From the NCBI GenBank assembly GCA_900128395.1, contig LT649627.1, forward strand, positions 1 through 17,789: 17,789 nucleotides of DNA, written 5' to 3'. This document shows positions 17,735 through 17,789 of the stretch, in pieces. Both the position numbers and the translations under genes were made by a program. The stretch is from Stramenopiles sp. TOSAG23-2. Lineage: Eukaryota > Sar. The notes under the pieces were generated by a model that did not search any database, was not told the origin of the DNA, and saw only the letters and a program-made list of their open reading frames with translations. Positions within the stretch are counted from its first letter, which is position 1; the number at the start of each line of letters is the position of its first letter.

Positions 17735-17789
17735 AGCTACAAAGGTACACTTACTACTAGACGAAAAGTATTAATTGTATAGGAAAACT
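17735..17789 (-). repeat. 55-bp inverted repeat, right arm (cut by window end)
   Basis: It begins AGCTACAAAGGTACAC and runs to the last base. It is a perfect reverse complement of 13414-13468, and similarity may continue outside the window. It would lie in the presumed intron of the ankyrin-like gene. Confidence 0.9.

Noticed and set aside
1-17789. tRNA, rRNA, CRISPR array, or transposase/reverse-transcriptase gene
   Set aside because: I looked for conserved tRNA boxes, rRNA-like blocks, regularly spaced repeats and polymerase or integrase motifs on both strands and saw none.
1-17789. Bacterial or viral origin, or an alternative genetic code
   Set aside because: Spliceosomal intron evidence, AT-rich spacers and eukaryotic domain sets argue for a nuclear genome; TAA, TAG and TGA each end a well-supported gene.

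Overview
The window looks like nuclear DNA of an AT-rich unicellular eukaryote, most likely a stramenopile close to oomycete-type lineages. Genes are on both strands with wide AT-rich spacers full of microsatellites, homopolymers and dispersed repeats. There are GT-AG introns, signal peptides, an Asn homopolymer encoded by a trinucleotide repeat, and no bacterial operon layout. TAA, TAG and TGA all end genes here, so the code looks standard. The lineage guess rests mainly on the gene at 3514-5538 (several membrane spans, then Cys-rich cap, LRRs and a C-terminal LNR/Notch repeat), an architecture I associate with oomycete-like stramenopiles. That is inference; no rRNA or organelle marker is present.

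Layout. 501-2864 (+) is a secreted Cys-rich protein with a TNFR/ephrin-receptor-like module. 2865-3513 holds a foldback, MITE-like repeat. 3514-5538 (-) is the membrane LRR-LNR protein. 5539-6438 carries a 51-nt poly-T tract that reads on the minus strand as a poly-A-tailed retroposed fragment with target-site duplications. 6439-8407 (+) is a gene with Lys-rich ends and two related helical modules, split by a frame break near 7055-7150. 8573-10501 (-) is convergent to it and combines a TIR-like N-terminus, LRRs and a C-terminal LGFP-type repeat. 11638-13098 (-) encodes a canonical TIR domain with a conserved Glu and an unrecognised C-terminal domain. 14096-16039 (-) contains two almost identical short-chain dehydrogenase (SDR) units. 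An 84-nt intron after unit 1 lets them be read as one 619-residue two-domain protein. 17157-17690 (+) is the first exon of a signal-peptide protein that stops in half an ankyrin-like repeat, exactly at a GTAAGA donor.

The genes do not form a pathway. Recurring themes are surface or recognition architectures (LRR, LNR, Cys-rich, ankyrin-like) and two TIR-type proteins on one strand, which would suit innate-immune or NAD+-cleaving signalling; this is inference. The strongest structural oddities are the SDR internal duplication with an intron in one unit and a 748-nt identical tract, the five-copy MITE-like family, the retroposon-like poly-A insertion, and a perfect 55-nt inverted repeat linking 13414-13468 to the window's right edge.
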